DNA from: Cryobacterium sp. PH31-O1
GTDB taxonomy: Bacteria; Actinomycetota; Actinomycetes; Actinomycetales; Microbacteriaceae
Reading direction: 5' to 3'
Length of the DNA: 64,000 bases
Assembly (NCBI RefSeq): GCF_030063455.1
Contig: NZ_JASITB010000002.1
Location: 310,001-374,000 of the forward strand
The notes below the pieces were generated by a model. The model was not told the DNA's origin and did no database searches. It saw nothing but the letters and a program-made list of their open reading frames with translations. Below are positions 39,422-48,213 of the stretch, one piece after another. The first letter of the stretch is position 1; each line of letters begins with the position of its first letter. The translations under genes and the position numbers were made by a program.

Positions 39422-40932
39422 AGAACACGACACGCCTCGCCGCCATCGCTGTCACCGCGAGCCTGACTCTCACCGGCTGCTTCGCCGCCCCGGCGCCCTC
39501 CAGCACCGGCGACGACCCCGACCGCATCAGCCTCGCCATGCTGCAGCCGCCACGATCCGGGTTGTCCCCGCTCAGCGATGACGCCTTCAAACTCTCGCGC
39601 TGGAGCACCGGCGAAACCCTCGTCGTGCTCGACGCCCAGAGCGACGCCCGGCCTGCCCTCGCCACCAGCTGGCGCCAGACGGATGCCCGCACCTGGCAAT
39701 TCGACCTGCGCCCCGACGTGAGTTTTCACGACGGCACGAGCCTGACCGCCGAGCAGGTCGCGGTCTCGCTCACCGCCGCAGCGCAAGCCACCCCGAAACC
39801 GCGCATCCTCGACGGGGTCGACCTCACGGCCACCGCCGACGGACCGCTCACGGTGTTGGTGCGCACCGGCACCGAAGACCCGCTCCTGCCGCAACGACTC
39901 TCGAGCCCGCAGCTGACCATTCTGGCGGCGGCAGCGTACGGCGACGACGGCACGGTCAACCCCATCAACGCAGGCACCGGACCCTTCATTCTGGCTGAGG
40001 TCGACGGCACCACCGGCGCCACCCTCAACCGTTTCGATGACTATTGGGGAACGACGGCTGCCGCGAGCGGGATCGACGTGAAGTTCGTGCCCGACGGCAC
40101 CGCCCGCGCCGCTGCCCTGCGCACCGGCACGGCCGATATCGTCGAGGCGATCCCGGTCGGGCAGGTCGCCCAGATCGACGAAGCCCTCATTCACGAGGTG
40201 CCGATGCCGCGCACCAACACGCTGTACCTGAACACCGAATCCGGGCCATTCGCCGACCCGGCCGTGCGGACGGCCGCGCGCGTTGCCGTCGACAACGCCG
40301 CGATTGTCGAGCTCGTTTACGAGGGACGCGCCGATGAAGCCGCCGGGCTGCTCGGCCCCGCGGTGGGCTGGGCCGCGGGCGAGCGGGCATCCGCTGGATA
40401 CACCGACGTTCTCGCCGCCCGCGCCGACGCTGCGGCCATCGACGGTGTCACGATCACCCTTGGAACTTTCACCGACCGCGCCGAACTCCCCGAAGTGGCC
40501 GTGCAATTGGAGCAGCAGTTGGAGGCGGTCGGCTTCAACGTCGAACAGGACGTGCGCGAATATCAGTACATCGAAGCGGATGCTCTCGACGGCGCCTTCG
40601 ACGCGTTCATCCTCTCGCGCGCGACCGTGCTCGACTCCGGCGACCCGGTCGCCTATCTGTACAGCGATTTCGCCTGCGCCGGATCGTTCAACATCTCGCA
40701 GTTCTGCGACGAAACAGTGGATGCCGCGCTCGACTCCGCCGGCGCGCTCGCGGCCGGCAGCGACCGCCGCGCCGCCATCATGCACGCCGAGGCGCTCATC
40801 CTCGCGAGCGACGCGGCCGTGCCGATGCTGCACGAACGGGTGCTGCAGGGCGAGGGGCCCCGTGTCTCCGGTGTGGTGCGCGATCCGCGCGAGCGTGCCC
40901 TCATCACCAACGAAACGCGGGTGTCCGGCTGA
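39418..40932 (+). CDS. Peptide/nickel-type ABC substrate-binding lipoprotein
   Basis: The 504-residue SBP_bac_5-type protein has a lipobox LTLTGCFA (Cys21). Family pattern: FKLSRWSTGETLVVLDAQSDARPALATSWRQTDARTWQFDLRPDVSFHDGTSLTAEQVAVSLTAAA, NAGTGPFILAEVD and a C-terminal DAFILSRATVLDSGDPVAYLYSDFACAGSFNISQFCDETVDAALDSAG. Two Cys near positions 422-434 could form a disulfide. The ligand may be a peptide, nickel complex or opine-type metallophore; the metal-type operator upstream favours a metal complex, by inference. The ATG overlaps the ATPase 2 stop. Confidence 0.92.
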   Translation: MKNTTRLAAIAVTASLTLTGCFAAPAPSSTGDDPDRISLAMLQPPRSGLSPLSDDAFKLSRWSTGETLVVLDAQSDARPALATSWRQTDARTWQFDLRPDVSFHDGTSLTAEQVAVSLTAAAQATPKPRILDGVDLTATADGPLTVLVRTGTEDPLLPQRLSSPQLTILAAAAYGDDGTVNPINAGTGPFILAEVDGTTGATLNRFDDYWGTTAAASGIDVKFVPDGTARAAALRTGTADIVEAIPVGQVAQIDEALIHEVPMPRTNTLYLNTESGPFADPAVRTAARVAVDNAAIVELVYEGRADEAAGLLGPAVGWAAGERASAGYTDVLAARADAAAIDGVTITLGTFTDRAELPEVAVQLEQQLEAVGFNVEQDVREYQYIEADALDGAFDAFILSRATVLDSGDPVAYLYSDFACAGSFNISQFCDETVDAALDSAGALAAGSDRRAAIMHAEALILASDAAVPMLHERVLQGEGPRVSGVVRDPRERALITNETRVSG

Positions 40933-42677
40933 TGGCTCGGGGGTGGGCGATGGAGGCGGCCTCGCGTACTCTCGCGATCGCCGCCGTGGTGCTGCTGATC
41001 GGCCTGCTGCCGTGGCTGTCGGGCCGCAGCCCGGAATACACCATTTTGCGGGCCCGCTACGCGGAACTCGAAACCACCCCCGACAATCTCGCCGCCGTAC
41101 GGGTCGAACTGGGCCTTGACCGCGGACCGATCGCCGTGTTCCTGCACTGGCTCAGCGGCGTAGTCCGCGGCGACTTCGGCACCTCGTGGATCAGTAACCG
41201 CCCGGTGCTCCCGGGCGTGCTCGACGCCCTCGGCGTCTCGCTCACCCTGATGGGGTTCGCCATCGGCGTGGCGGTGCTGGTCGCCGCGCTGCTCTGCCTG
41301 CCGAGCCTTCGCGCTGGCCTGGGCGGGCGCCGGTCTGGTGGCGGGGGAGCCATCGCGGCGGCGCTGACCGCACTGCCCGAATTTCTGCTCGCCGCCGGCC
41401 TGCTCATTGTCTGTGCGGTCTGGCTGCGCTGGTTTCCGCCCTACGGCTGGAGCGGAATCGACTACGCCGTACTGCCGGCGCTGGCCCTCGGCGTGCCGGC
41501 CGGCGGCCTGATCGGCCGTCTGCTCAGTGACGCGATTCTCTCCACTTTCGCGCAGCGGTGGGTGCTCACCTGGACCATGGCCGGGTTTGGCAACCGACGC
41601 ATCGTCGGTGCGGTGCTGCGCCGCGCGCTGCCCTCGGTGCTCGGCCAGATCGGGCTGGTGCTCATCGGACTCACCGGCGGTGCCGTGGCTGTGGAGCAGA
41701 TCTTCGCCATTCCCGGGCTCGGCCGGGCCACCCTCGGCGCGGCCAGCTCGCAGGATATCCCGGCGCTGCAGGCCGGCATCCTCGCCCTGCTCGCCGTCGC
41801 GGTGGTGGTCGGCGCTCTGGTCGGCCTGTTCCGACGGATGCTGCTCGGCCCGGCCCTGCGACTCGGCTCGCTGCCCGTGCCGGACGCCCGGGTGCCGACC
41901 CGCCGCCGCGATCTGGTCACCCCGATCGGGTCGGCTCTGGTCCTCGCGGTCGTGATCGGGGCCGGGCTGCTGCGCGACCCGTTCACCTCGCAGCACGCCC
42001 GCCTCGCCACGCCGTCGTGGTCACTGCCGTTCGGAGCGGATGCGAGTGGTCGCGACCTGCTCGGCCGCGTCGGTCACGGGGCGGTCATCACCCTCGGCAC
42101 CGCCCTCGTGGTCGTGCTCGTCTGCGTCGTGCTCGGCATCATCATTGGACTCTTTCCTCACGCCTCGACCGGACCCCTCGAGGTGACGAACGCTGCTCCG
42201 CCCATTCTGGCCGGCATCATTGTCACGGCCTTATGGGGTCCGTCGATCACGGGCGCCGCCATTGCGGTGGCCCTGGTCAGCTGGGCACCGCTAGCCGCCC
42301 ACACCGGTGCGCTCGTGCTGGAGGCGAAAGCCCAGCCGCACATCGGTATTTTGCCGGTACTCGGGGTGGGGCGGGGCCGGGTGATGCTGCGCTACATCGT
42401 TCCGGCGGTGGTCGGCCCGGTGTTTCGACACGCCATGCTGCGGCTGCCCGGTGTGGCTCTTACTCTGGCGGCGCTCGGCTTTCTCGGGCTCGGCACCGAT
42501 CAGCCCACACCGGAGTGGGGTCTGATCCTGGCCGAGGGCATCGGCTACGCCGAGCGCGCACCCTGGGTGGTGCTCGCTCCCGCCGGCGCCCTGGTACTGG
42601 CCGCCGTACTCGCCGTTTCGCTCGCCGGACTCAACTGGTCCGGCACCCGGCGCCCTTTCGAGGTGGCACCAAGGTGA
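40932..42677 (+). CDS. Fused DppB-DppC type ABC permease
   Basis: The 581-residue single polypeptide contains both permeases of a peptide/nickel importer. The first half (1-300) is DppB-like: ELGLDRGPIAVFLHWLSGVVRGDFGTSWISNRPV and the inner loop LTWTMAGFGNRRIVGAVLRRALPSVLGQIGLVLIGLTGGAVAVEQIFAIPGLGRA. The second half (about 330-581) is DppC-like: FGADASGRDLLGRVGHGAVITLGTAL, LEAKAQPHIGILPVLGVGRGRVMLRYIVPAVVGPV and ALGFLGLGTDQPTPEWGLILAEG. Each EAA-type loop is kept. The ATG overlaps the previous TGA. Fusion is not interrupted by any stop or start signal at the junction. Confidence 0.9.
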   Translation: MARGWAMEAASRTLAIAAVVLLIGLLPWLSGRSPEYTILRARYAELETTPDNLAAVRVELGLDRGPIAVFLHWLSGVVRGDFGTSWISNRPVLPGVLDALGVSLTLMGFAIGVAVLVAALLCLPSLRAGLGGRRSGGGGAIAAALTALPEFLLAAGLLIVCAVWLRWFPPYGWSGIDYAVLPALALGVPAGGLIGRLLSDAILSTFAQRWVLTWTMAGFGNRRIVGAVLRRALPSVLGQIGLVLIGLTGGAVAVEQIFAIPGLGRATLGAASSQDIPALQAGILALLAVAVVVGALVGLFRRMLLGPALRLGSLPVPDARVPTRRRDLVTPIGSALVLAVVIGAGLLRDPFTSQHARLATPSWSLPFGADASGRDLLGRVGHGAVITLGTALVVVLVCVVLGIIIGLFPHASTGPLEVTNAAPPILAGIIVTALWGPSITGAAIAVALVSWAPLAAHTGALVLEAKAQPHIGILPVLGVGRGRVMLRYIVPAVVGPVFRHAMLRLPGVALTLAALGFLGLGTDQPTPEWGLILAEGIGYAERAPWVVLAPAGALVLAAVLAVSLAGLNWSGTRRPFEVAPR

Positions 42678-42737
42678 ATCCGCTCGCGGATGCCCCGGCT
42701 TCAGCCGGCGACACCCGCCCGGTCAGACAGAAACGGG

Positions 42738-43082
42738 TTAGACGACCTCGCCCATCGGGAGGTTGCCCTTGCGGGCATCCAGCTTGCCGAAATGGGTCTC
42801 GAGCAGGCTCTTCATCTTGTGCAGTGCACCGGTGAGGGCTTCCTCGACGGTGGTGGCGTTCTCGGTGACGACGACCGGCGTGCCGCCGGCCGGACGGGCC
42901 TCGAGGGTGCACCTGATGTCGTCGGTGCTGCTGCGGCCGGCGCTGCCATCGGAGAGGTGAACCTCAACCCGGGTCAGGCGTTCGCCGTAGCGCGAGAGGG
43001 ATTCTTCGACGATGGTTTCGAGTGCTCCGGCGACCCGCTCGGTGCCGTTGATGTTGCTGTCGGTGTTCACGATGACCTGCAT
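42738..43082 (-). CDS. HPF/RaiA-like ribosome-associated protein
   Basis: The 114-residue protein MQVIVNTDSNINGTERVAGALETIVEESLSRYGERLTRVEVHLSDGSAGRSSTDDIRCTLEARPAGGTPVVVTENATTVEEALTGALHKMKSLLETHFGKLDAR has the beta-alpha-beta-beta-beta-alpha order of short hibernation-promoting factor domains and the VEVHLSD and CTLEARPAG strands of the RaiA fold. ATG 43082 is preferred since GAGGAG lies seven bases before it. The usual C-terminal dimerisation domain is absent. It is probably a stress ribosome factor; a divergent family member acting elsewhere cannot be excluded. Confidence 0.82.
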   Translation of the reverse strand: MQVIVNTDSNINGTERVAGALETIVEESLSRYGERLTRVEVHLSDGSAGRSSTDDIRCTLEARPAGGTPVVVTENATTVEEALTGALHKMKSLLETHFGKLDARKGNLPMGEVV

Positions 43083-43173
43083 TATCACTCCTCTAATTGC
43101 TTATGACTTAAGGCTACCGCTCCTTGATCCAACCAGTGCGCGTGCCGCCACGGCTCCGGCACATCCAGGCCGC

Positions 43174-44400
43174 TCAGGTCGGCAGCGAGGGGCGCGACAG
43201 CCTCAGAATGACGGAGTCGAGCAGCTCGGTCGTGCTCGGACCGGCCACGACAAGGAGGCGCTCAGCCAGCCCCATGGCGGAATGGACAACGAGCGGATGG
43301 TCGAGCCCGTACGTGGTTACGCCGGCGAAGACGTCGCCAATGAGTTCGTCGGCATCGGGCCAGTGCACTAGCACCCGCACGTTGTCGTCGGTGTCGGTGA
43401 GTGCGGTGACCGCTGACGGCCGATTCAGGAGATTGACCAGGGCGGTGGCGGCCAGGTCGAGGGCGCTGACGGCGGTATACGGGTCGTTGGTACCCGAGGC
43501 GAGGCCACGGACGGCAACTTCGACGAGTTGTTGCAGCGCGAACCGAACGTCCTGATGCGGAGTGCGGGCGGTTCCGAGCGAGAACGCCCCCCGAACACTT
43601 TTCACGAATGCAGGGTCCTGGATCGGTGGGGAGACCCGCACGAGGGGGTCTGTGGTGACAACGTAGGCCCCCGGCATCGCCACCACGTCAATGAGGCACT
43701 CCGCCTTCTCCGCGACCCGTTTGAGCTGGGCGAGGTCCACCTGCTGCACATACCCGTCGCTCGCGGTCGTGACCGGTTCCGGATCCGTCAGCACGGGGCG
43801 GGACTCGCGGGTGCCACGGGCATCCGCTTTGCTTGGATAGACATGGGCAATGGCACGTAGCAGGTCGGCCTGCACCCGGTGTTGCAGGGTGGTGATCTGC
43901 ACGGAGTCGGCGATGTGGTGAATGAAGAACACCAAGACCGCCACATCGAGAACGCCAATGGCTACGCTGATGTAAATCGAAATCGTCGGCACGAAACCGC
44001 CCCCGGCGTCGGTCTCCGACCGCACCGACAGCAAAACAACGAGGGCGTACAAGAAGGTGGAGGTGAAGACAGCCAGCACGATTTGGTTTGCGCGGTCGGC
44101 CAGAAAGTTACGCACCAGACGGGGGCCGTAGGTTGATGACGTCGTCGCCAGCACAGAAATCGTGATCGAGAACGACGTGCCAGCCACGGTAAGCATAGAG
44201 GTGCCGATAATCGTGAGGATGCTTCGGGCTGCGGAGGCGCTGAGCGAATCCAAGAACACGACACGATCGCTGACGTCGAGCACGGCGTGGTCCAGCAACA
44301 CCAGTGCTTGCCCGAGGAAGACCGCAGCGATTCCCAACGCCGCGGGGAGGAACCAGAACGATTCGCGGGTCCGGAGCAGAAAAGAGCGCATCAGGGTCAC
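43174..44400 (-). CDS. DUF2254 family membrane protein
   Basis: The 408-residue protein has four predicted membrane segments in the first half: SFWFLPAALGIAAVFLGQALVLL, a segment around IIGTSMLTVAGTSFSITISVLATTSSTYGPRLVRNFL, VLAVFTSTFLYALVVLLSV and ISIYISVAIGVLDVAVLVFFIHHIADSVQ. These match DUF2254. The second half is a soluble domain including RVSPPIQDPAFVKSVRGAFSLGTARTPHQDVRFALQQLVEVAVRGLASGTNDPYTAVSALDLAATALVNLL. Function is unknown. It is separated from its neighbours by gaps of about 70-90 bp. Confidence 0.92.
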   Translation of the reverse strand: MTLMRSFLLRTRESFWFLPAALGIAAVFLGQALVLLDHAVLDVSDRVVFLDSLSASAARSILTIIGTSMLTVAGTSFSITISVLATTSSTYGPRLVRNFLADRANQIVLAVFTSTFLYALVVLLSVRSETDAGGGFVPTISIYISVAIGVLDVAVLVFFIHHIADSVQITTLQHRVQADLLRAIAHVYPSKADARGTRESRPVLTDPEPVTTASDGYVQQVDLAQLKRVAEKAECLIDVVAMPGAYVVTTDPLVRVSPPIQDPAFVKSVRGAFSLGTARTPHQDVRFALQQLVEVAVRGLASGTNDPYTAVSALDLAATALVNLLNRPSAVTALTDTDDNVRVLVHWPDADELIGDVFAGVTTYGLDHPLVVHSAMGLAERLLVVAGPSTTELLDSVILRLSRPSLPT

Positions 44401-44468
44401 ATCCTCTCACGAAGCATCCCCACGCGGACGGAAGAATTTTTCGCGCCCAGGACATGGTCATCGCGAGC

Positions 44469-45239
44469 TCAGCTAATGCCGCCCAGCCGCTCGAGGGCAG
44501 CGCGCATGATCTGCGCCTCGGGCGTCGGCGCCACGTGGTGGTTCGTGTAGATACCGACCAGCCACTGCAGAACTTCGTCTTCGCTCATGGCGACGTTGTT
44601 CCAGTTCACTCCTGGCTCGGCGGCCGTGCGCGGCTCACCGGTCTCCGGGTCGAGCCAGGCGCGGGCAATCGGCACATCGGGGTCGTCGTTGTTCATATTC
44701 CAAAGCAGGGCGATCGGGTGGTTGTCACCGTCGATGTGGTCCTGGTCGACCCGACCGGAACCAAGCCACGGCAACGTGAGCAATTCACCGACAATGCCGA
44801 CCTCGATCAGCTCGAGTTGGGTCGGTTCGGTCTCGGGCACATAGAGCGTGAAGCCCTGCTCGAACCACTCGGCGGCCTCAAAGATCGAGTCGAGCAGCTC
44901 ATCGAGGGCGTCGATCTCCTGCACCAGGATGAGTGCCCATTCGAGTAGTTTTTCGGTTTGGTCGGCCGGCCACGGGCTCTCGAACGGGTCGTTTGTTCCG
45001 TGGTAGTGAAAGCTGGGTCCGGCCTCGTCGAGCAGCACGTGCAGCTGGCCGCTGTCGTAGTCGATGGACAGATTGAGCGCCCCTCCCTCGTCATCACGGT
45101 CGGCGAACAGGTCGGGATGCCCCAGTTCCGGCGGCAAAGTGACGGCCGCGGCGAGCCGGGAACCCAAATCGAGTACGACGCGAAACTGGATGGTCGGCAG
45201 GCGCAGGGTTTCATCCTGCTCGAAGTGCTGGTCTGACAT
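44469..45239 (-). CDS. Hypothetical acidic protein
   Basis: The 256-residue acidic protein has no signal peptide or membrane segment. Recognisable blocks are FRVVLDLGSRLAAAVTLPPELGHPDLFADRDDEGGALNLSIDYDSGQLHVLLDEAGPSFHYHG, LEWALILVQEIDALDELLDSIFEAAEWFEQGFTLYVP and a C-terminal WNMNNDDPDVPIARAWLDPETGEPRTA. It looks like a compact alpha/beta protein, but I do not recognise the family. It is on the minus strand, following the DUF2254 start by about 70 bp in the opposite reading direction of travel, so operon status is unclear. Confidence 0.7.
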   Translation of the reverse strand: MSDQHFEQDETLRLPTIQFRVVLDLGSRLAAAVTLPPELGHPDLFADRDDEGGALNLSIDYDSGQLHVLLDEAGPSFHYHGTNDPFESPWPADQTEKLLEWALILVQEIDALDELLDSIFEAAEWFEQGFTLYVPETEPTQLELIEVGIVGELLTLPWLGSGRVDQDHIDGDNHPIALLWNMNNDDPDVPIARAWLDPETGEPRTAAEPGVNWNNVAMSEDEVLQWLVGIYTNHHVAPTPEAQIMRAALERLGGIS

Positions 45240-45323
45240 GGTTCGAGTTTATCGATCGTGCGCTGGTACTCCCGCGCGGATGCCCCGTCGCGCAGCACCA
45301 GCGAGCGTGGCAGACTGCGCCGT

Positions 45324-45542
45324 ATGGATATTGAGCTGTGGTGGCCCAAGCTGATGCCGGCGACACGGGAGTGGCTGATGCAGAACAATGGTGACGCCGT
45401 TCCGCCCGAAATCGTCGCCGAAATCGCCCGAGCCGGCGGTGAGGTAGAACCAGACAGCGAAACGGATCAACCCGGCACCTACCTCTCCGATGACGACGTC
45501 GACTGGATCGAAACGGTCGCCAACGACGAAGAGCCCAGCTGA
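45324..45542 (+). CDS. Small acidic hypothetical protein
   Basis: The 72-residue protein MDIELWWPKLMPATREWLMQNNGDAVPPEIVAEIARAGGEVEPDSETDQPGTYLSDDDVDWIETVANDEEPS is short and acidic, with WW near the start and a helical PPEIVAEI segment. The ATG is 85 bp from the divergent hypothetical gene. The 9-bp minisatellite begins 10 bp after its stop. No family is recognised, but composition and start position look genuine. Confidence 0.6.
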   Translation: MDIELWWPKLMPATREWLMQNNGDAVPPEIVAEIARAGGEVEPDSETDQPGTYLSDDDVDWIETVANDEEPS

Positions 45543-45552
45543 CCCGTGGCCC

Positions 45553-45637
45553 GCAGCACCTGCAGCACCTGCAGCACCTGCATCACCTGCATCACCTGCA
45601 TCACCTGCATCACCTGCAGCACCTGCAGCACCTGCAG
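45553..45637. repeat. 9-bp tandem repeat (minisatellite), about 9.4 copies
   Basis: The order of units is three GCAGCACCT, four GCATCACCT, two GCAGCACCT, then GCAG. The array lies in the 137-bp gap between a small ORF and the DUF429 gene. The unit length is a multiple of three and includes CTGCAG/CACCTG. The block pattern of variants suggests slippage or unequal exchange. Confidence 0.95.
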
Positions 45638-45679
45638 GGTTTCATACTGTGCCACCCCCGTCCCCCGTAAACTAAGCGG

Positions 45680-46420
45680 ATGCGCACTGCCGGAGTGGAT
45701 CTCGCAGCCGAGCCCAAGGGCACCGCACTGGCGGTCATCGACTGGACCGACACCCGAGCAGGCCTGATCGAGCTGAACCTCGGCGTCGCCGACGAGGTCA
45801 TCGTCGAAGCAGCCGGCACCGTGCAGAAGCTCGGCATCGACTGCGCGTTCGGTTGGCCAGACGAGTTTGTGCAGTTCGTACTCGCGCATTCCAGCGGCGA
45901 CCCAGACCTGCCCGGCGTCGACGGCGGAATAGCCTGGCGTCGCACCCTCGCCTACCGGGAGACCGACCGCGAGGTACGCAGGCTGACCGGCCGCTGGCCG
46001 TTGAGCGTGTCCACCGACCGCCTCGGACTCACCGCCATGCGCTGCGCCGGGCTGCTCTCGCGAATCGCCCAGGCCGGCATCCGTGTCGACCGCTCAGGCT
46101 CCGGCGTCGTCGCAGAAATCTACCCGGGTGCCTCGCTTCGGCTGTGGGGTTTCACTACGACGGGATACCGCACCGATCCCGCTATGCGTGCGCAGCTCCT
46201 GCAGCGCATTCAGGATGCCGCGCCCTGGCTTGATCTCGGAGTATTCGCCCCGCAGATGATCACATCAGCGGATGCCTTCGACGCCGTGATCGCGGCACTC
46301 GCCGCCCGCAGCGCCGCACTGGGGTTCTACGAACCGCCAACGCCGATCATGCTCGATCGTGCCCGGCGGGAGGGCTGGATTGTGCTTCCCGCCGGCCCCC
46401 TGGCCGACCTGCTGGCTTAA
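45680..46420 (+). CDS. DUF429 domain-containing protein
   Basis: The 246-residue protein has an RNase H-like start MRTAGVDLAAEPKGTALAVIDW, then IDCAFGWPDEFVQFV, RRTLAYRETDREVRRLTGRWPLSVSTDRLGLTAMRCAGLL, EIYPGASLRLWGF and DAFDAVIAALAARSAALG, the conserved acidic positions (D6, D of IDCAFGWP, E of EIYPGA, D of DAFDAV) of DUF429. The family is predicted to have nuclease-like folds; activity is unproven. The minisatellite lies 43 bp upstream and may affect its expression. It is convergent with the SulP gene. Confidence 0.88.
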   Translation: MRTAGVDLAAEPKGTALAVIDWTDTRAGLIELNLGVADEVIVEAAGTVQKLGIDCAFGWPDEFVQFVLAHSSGDPDLPGVDGGIAWRRTLAYRETDREVRRLTGRWPLSVSTDRLGLTAMRCAGLLSRIAQAGIRVDRSGSGVVAEIYPGASLRLWGFTTTGYRTDPAMRAQLLQRIQDAAPWLDLGVFAPQMITSADAFDAVIAALAARSAALGFYEPPTPIMLDRARREGWIVLPAGPLADLLA

Positions 46421-46456
46421 CGTTTCGGCGAGATGAGCCTGGAACCGACCGAAACG
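46421..46456. terminator. Hairpin between DUF429 and the SulP gene
   Basis: CGTTTCGG pairs with CCGAAACG (8 bp, 20-nt loop) immediately after the DUF429 stop, between convergent genes. Confidence 0.5.
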
Positions 46457-46499
46457 GGAAGGGGAACAGGTCTAAACCCGACGGCCACCGTGCTGAGAA

Positions 46500-48059
46500 C
46501 TAGTGGCCGCCGCCGAGGTTGCCTGCGAGGCGTGTGTGCAAAATACTGCTGGCTTCGTTGAGGCCTTCGATGACAACGTGCTTGCCGTGGCGTTCATACT
46601 TGTACGTGATCGCGTCGAGCGTGGCGACGGTCGAGGCGTCCCAGATGTGCGATCCGGACATCTCAATGACGATTCGTTCCGGGTCGTCCGCGTATTCAAA
46701 CTGCGTCATCATGTCGTTGCTGGAAGCGAAGAACAGCGCGCCGGTGACCGTGTAGTAGGCCGTCGGAGCTTCACCGGCAACGTCCATGACACGGCGCTCG
46801 ACCTTAGCCAGGTGGGCCACGCGGCGGGCAAAAGCGACCATGGCGATGATCACGCCGACGACAACCCCGATAGCAAGGTTGTGGGTGAGAACGATGACGA
46901 TAACGGTGGCGACCATGACCGTGGTCTCGCTCCCCGGCATCCGCTTGAGGGTCGAGAGGCGGATGCTGTGCCAGTCGAAGGTGAGATACGACACGATGAT
47001 CATCACCGCGACCAGAGCGGCCATCGGCACGACGGCGAGCACGTCACCGAGGCCAAGCACCAAAACGAGCAGGAAGACACCGGCCAGAAAGGTCGAGATG
47101 CGGGTGCGGGCGCCGGAGGCCTTCACGTTGATCATGGTCTGGCCGATCATGGCGCAGCCACCCATGCCGCCGAAGAAGCCACTCACCATGTTCGCGACGC
47201 CCTGGCCCCAGGTCTCCCGGGTTTTGTTGGAGTGGGTGTCGGTGATCTCGTCGACGAATTTCGCGGTCATAAGCGACTCGAGAATGCCGACGAGGGCCAT
47301 GCCGAGGGCGTAGGGGGCGATGATAGTGAAGGTGTTCCAGTCGAGCGGAACATTAGGGAAGACGAGTTCGGGCAGGCTCTGCGGGAGTTCGCCCTGGTCG
47401 CGGATGGTTGGAACATTGATCGCCATCAACACGGTGACGACGGTCAGCACAACGATCGCCACCAGTGGCGCGGGGATCACCTTGGTGATGCGGGGCATGA
47501 CCACCATGATGATCAGTCCGGCGGCGACAAGCGGGTAGACCATGAACGGCACGCCGAGCAGTTGGGGCAGCTGGGCGGTGAAGATGAGGATGGCGAGGGC
47601 GTTGACGAAGCCGACCATGACGCTGCGCGGAATGAAACGCATGAGCTTGGCGACGCCGATCACGCTGAGGACGATCTGGAATGCTCCGGCAAGGATGACC
47701 GTCGCGATGAAGTATTCCATGCCGTAATCCCGGGCCACCGGGGCGATGACGAGGGCGACGGCACCGGTAGCGGCGGTGATCATGGCCGGGCGGCCACCGA
47801 CGAACGCTATCGTCACAGCCATCACAAACGAGGAGAACAAGCCCACGCGCGGGTCGACGCCGGCGATGATCGAGAACGCGATGGCCTCAGGAATCAGGGC
47901 CATCGCCACGACCAAGCCGGCGAGTACCTCGCGGGTCAGGAGGCGCGGCGTTTTCAGAGCGGTCAGCACGGACGGTTCGGCCTTGTAACGGCTGACCTTG
48001 GGCAGGGAGGATTTTTCGGCAATATCTATGGGGAACTCCGGTGACGGGCCCTCCGGCAA
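46500..48059 (-). CDS. SulP family anion transporter with STAS domain
   Basis: The 519-residue protein has a polytopic SulP core: LAGLVVAMALIPEAIAFSIIAGVDPRVGLFSSFVMAVTIAFVGGRPAMITAATGAVALVIAP, IPRSVMVGFVNALAILIFTAQLPQLLG and NMVSGFFGGMGGCAMIGQTMINVKASGARTRIST. A C-terminal STAS domain follows with MSGSHIWDASTVATLDAITYKYERHGKHVVIEGL. Members import sulfate, bicarbonate or dicarboxylates. The start is TTG 48059 or a nearby codon; the N-terminus is poorly defined. It is divergent from a MerR regulator with a palindrome between them. Confidence 0.92.
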   Translation of the reverse strand: MPEGPSPEFPIDIAEKSSLPKVSRYKAEPSVLTALKTPRLLTREVLAGLVVAMALIPEAIAFSIIAGVDPRVGLFSSFVMAVTIAFVGGRPAMITAATGAVALVIAPVARDYGMEYFIATVILAGAFQIVLSVIGVAKLMRFIPRSVMVGFVNALAILIFTAQLPQLLGVPFMVYPLVAAGLIIMVVMPRITKVIPAPLVAIVVLTVVTVLMAINVPTIRDQGELPQSLPELVFPNVPLDWNTFTIIAPYALGMALVGILESLMTAKFVDEITDTHSNKTRETWGQGVANMVSGFFGGMGGCAMIGQTMINVKASGARTRISTFLAGVFLLVLVLGLGDVLAVVPMAALVAVMIIVSYLTFDWHSIRLSTLKRMPGSETTVMVATVIVIVLTHNLAIGVVVGVIIAMVAFARRVAHLAKVERRVMDVAGEAPTAYYTVTGALFFASSNDMMTQFEYADDPERIVIEMSGSHIWDASTVATLDAITYKYERHGKHVVIEGLNEASSILHTRLAGNLGGGH

Positions 48060-48178
48060 AAGAGCCGTTGGGCAATGTAGGTGGGCGCTTCGGTACGCAG
48101 GCCCAGTACTGTCGTGTTCGACAATGGGGTGGGTGTGGTGGCGTGCAGGGAGCTGGCGGCCAGAACGCCAACACTACC

Positions 48179-48188
48179 CTAACGTTAG
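48179..48188. promoter_or_regulatory. MerR-type palindromic site
   Basis: CTAACGTTAG is a perfect 10-bp palindrome, 16 bp with one mismatch if flanks are added (ACCCTAACGTTAGAGT). It lies 26 bp before the MerR start and about 120 bp before the SulP start. Confidence 0.5.
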
Positions 48189-48213
48189 AGTTAAGTTGAA
48201 GAGAGGTTCGGGC

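Noticed and set aside
45553..45637. CRISPR-like repeat array
   Set aside because: The units are 9 bp and directly tandem with no spacers; no cas genes are present.
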